Source: Caprimulgus europaeus (lineage: Eukaryota; Chordata; Aves; Caprimulgiformes; Caprimulgidae). Taken from it: a DNA stretch of 64,000 nt. The DNA is taken from assembly GCA_907165065.1 (NCBI GenBank), contig OU015535.1, positions 868,001 to 932,000 on the forward strand. Direction: 5' to 3'. The position numbers were made by a program, and so were the translations under genes. How positions within the stretch are numbered: the first letter of the stretch is position 1; each line of letters begins with the position of its first letter. Shown in pieces: positions 62,492-64,000 of this stretch. The notes beneath the pieces were generated by a model. It made no database searches, had not been told where the DNA came from, and worked only from the letters and a program-made list of their open reading frames with translations.

Positions 62492-64000
62492 GTAATAAAG
62501 CCATGTGCCTGACTTCCCCACACTCTAGGTCACAGGCTAGCACGCTCTGGGCCTCCTGGGCAGCTCACATTGCCCAGCACAACTCTAACAGCCTTCCTCA
62601 CACTGGTCTTGCCTGCCTGTTGAAGCTGTAAGCTGTGCAGCCGGTGGTGGATGACAGGCTAGCGTTGCATCTCAGTTATAAACAAACCTTGGTTATAAAG
62701 ACAGACATGGAGAAATGTGCTTTTCTATGAAGGCTGTGCTTGCACAGCTCTCACCAGCCGTGGGAGTAGCAGAAAATGTAGGGAAATGGGAGAAATACAA
62801 AGCTGAAACAAATTAGCCGTTCCTGTTCCCGCCCCTGCTCTTTCCCAGTTTCTTTTCTGGGACCGTGGTCCAACCTCATGAAGAAAAATCAGTAGCAGTA
62901 GAAGGATCTGTGCTGCTGCATGGCTCCAAATCTGAGAGCTTCCTCTAAACCTGTAGGAAATAGCAGAGCAGTCTTTGCCCCCACGAGCACACGGTTTCAC
63001 TGTCCGTGCCAGCGTGTGGAGCGTCTCTGGACCATGGTTTTGTGTTTTTCCATGGATCTGTTCAATGTAGCTGAAGCAAATTGCTGTTCCCTATTAAATG
63101 CCAATTGCTTCAGTTATGTTTTCCTCCCTTTTCCATTGTTCTTGCTGCCATGCAGTTTGGAACGTTGGTGCAAGTCCCAGTGGTGATGGGTGAGCGAGGA
63201 GTAAATAGGTGGGGAGCTTTCCCCATGAGTATGTTGTGTGGATCTGCAATTTGCCATGGAGACAGTAGTATGTAAGAGGTGGGTGGTGTTGCAGGTATTG
63301 GACAGTAAGGAGGGGTGTTGTCCAGTGGATAATGAAGCAACTATTAACTTCAAGTAAAACTTGCTGTGTTCTAGGTGTAAAAATTCAAATCCTTCTCTTC
63401 CTTGTTACATTTCTGTGTATACAGATTATACATGTCTACAAATGTACCTTTGTATTTAAAGCTTTATGTCTCTTACTTTAAATAGAAGAGAAACCACTAT
63501 GTTAGTGATATATTATCTAATTTCCAAATACTTTAACCTGTGAAATAAAGGAAGCCCTGAGAAGGAGCTCCCAAATATTCTGGGCTTACTAGAGGTTTAC
63601 GTACGTAGAAGTAGTTGAGATAGTAGCTGTAGGCGGATGTAGATAGTTTTGACAGACAGTCAGCAAGTTTGGGTATTCATATTTTTATTAATGACACGTA
63701 ATTTGCATGGTAAATACTTGTGATCACAAGGATCTTGGTCTAGAATTGTGCTGGGGTTAAGGAGAAGGAAGATAAATGGTGGCGTTTTCTATCAACCGGT
63801 CCCGAGCTCTTTGGATTTTACGGTCCTCGGTCACTATCCTCTCCTGTATGTTCCTTGTGCAGGACAAGAAAAAAGGTGAATTAAAGTGTGTGTGGCAGGG
63901 AGAACTTGGGGAACTTAATACCTAACAAGTAGATTTTGATACCCAGTGAAGTTTAACTGGCAGCAGTGAACTTCCCTGTCTGACACACCGGGCAGGTGAG
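62492..64000 (+). other. FAM120A: Intron 17, 5' part
   Basis: Follows the exon 17 donor to the end of the window. No sequence matching the expected FAM120A C-terminus was found, and no repeat or gene is recognised. Confidence 0.8.

Overview
The window is vertebrate nuclear DNA, almost certainly from a bird. It carries one recognisable protein gene, FAM120A (constitutive coactivator of PPAR-gamma-like protein 1, also called OSSA or C9orf10), on the + strand. Seventeen coding exons can be placed by protein homology, GT/AG splice sites and phase. They run from the start codon at 10343 to a donor after 62491, total 3039 coding bases, and encode 1013 codons with no break. From memory the mammalian protein is about 1118 residues, so one terminal coding exon and the 3' UTR should lie beyond position 64000. 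The avian assignment rests on five CR1 LINE fragments and on avian-type endogenous retrovirus LTRs. No bacterial-type operon, CRISPR array, tRNA or rRNA was seen.

Layout. 1-9200 is upstream intergenic DNA with no gene I can support; it holds a complete solo LTR (855-1334) with a perfect 6-base target duplication. About 9290-11215 is a CpG island with GC boxes, a G-quadruplex motif, two short upstream ORFs and exon 1. Intron 1 begins inside the island and carries a 74-base hairpin with 26-base perfect arms (11130-11203). Exons 2 and 3 lie at 16.5 and 21.8 kb. After an 8.7 kb intron, exons 4-8 cluster at 30.6-34.7 kb, followed by exon 9 (38.1 kb), exon 10 (41.3 kb), exons 11-12 (47.5-49.2 kb), exons 13-16 (53.0-57.2 kb) and exon 17 (62.4 kb).

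The protein. Exons 1-3 encode a FEN1/XPG-like PIN fold whose acidic metal-binding set looks incomplete, which fits a scaffold or RNA-binding role rather than a nuclease. Exons 5-9 encode a Pro/Ser-rich, probably disordered stretch. Exons 9-13 encode the conserved central-to-C-terminal globular part. Exons 14-17 encode a proline-rich segment and RG/RGG-rich RNA-binding tail.

The introns hold five CR1 fragments, two roughly 1 kb LTR copies in the same orientation about 20 kb apart, one LTR end fragment next to the exon 14 acceptor, a 21-base tandem repeat, and a small GC-rich patch in intron 3. The main things worth a second look are the intron 1 hairpin, the open reading frame running upstream of the conserved start, the degenerate nuclease site, and the shared sequence flanking both large LTR copies.
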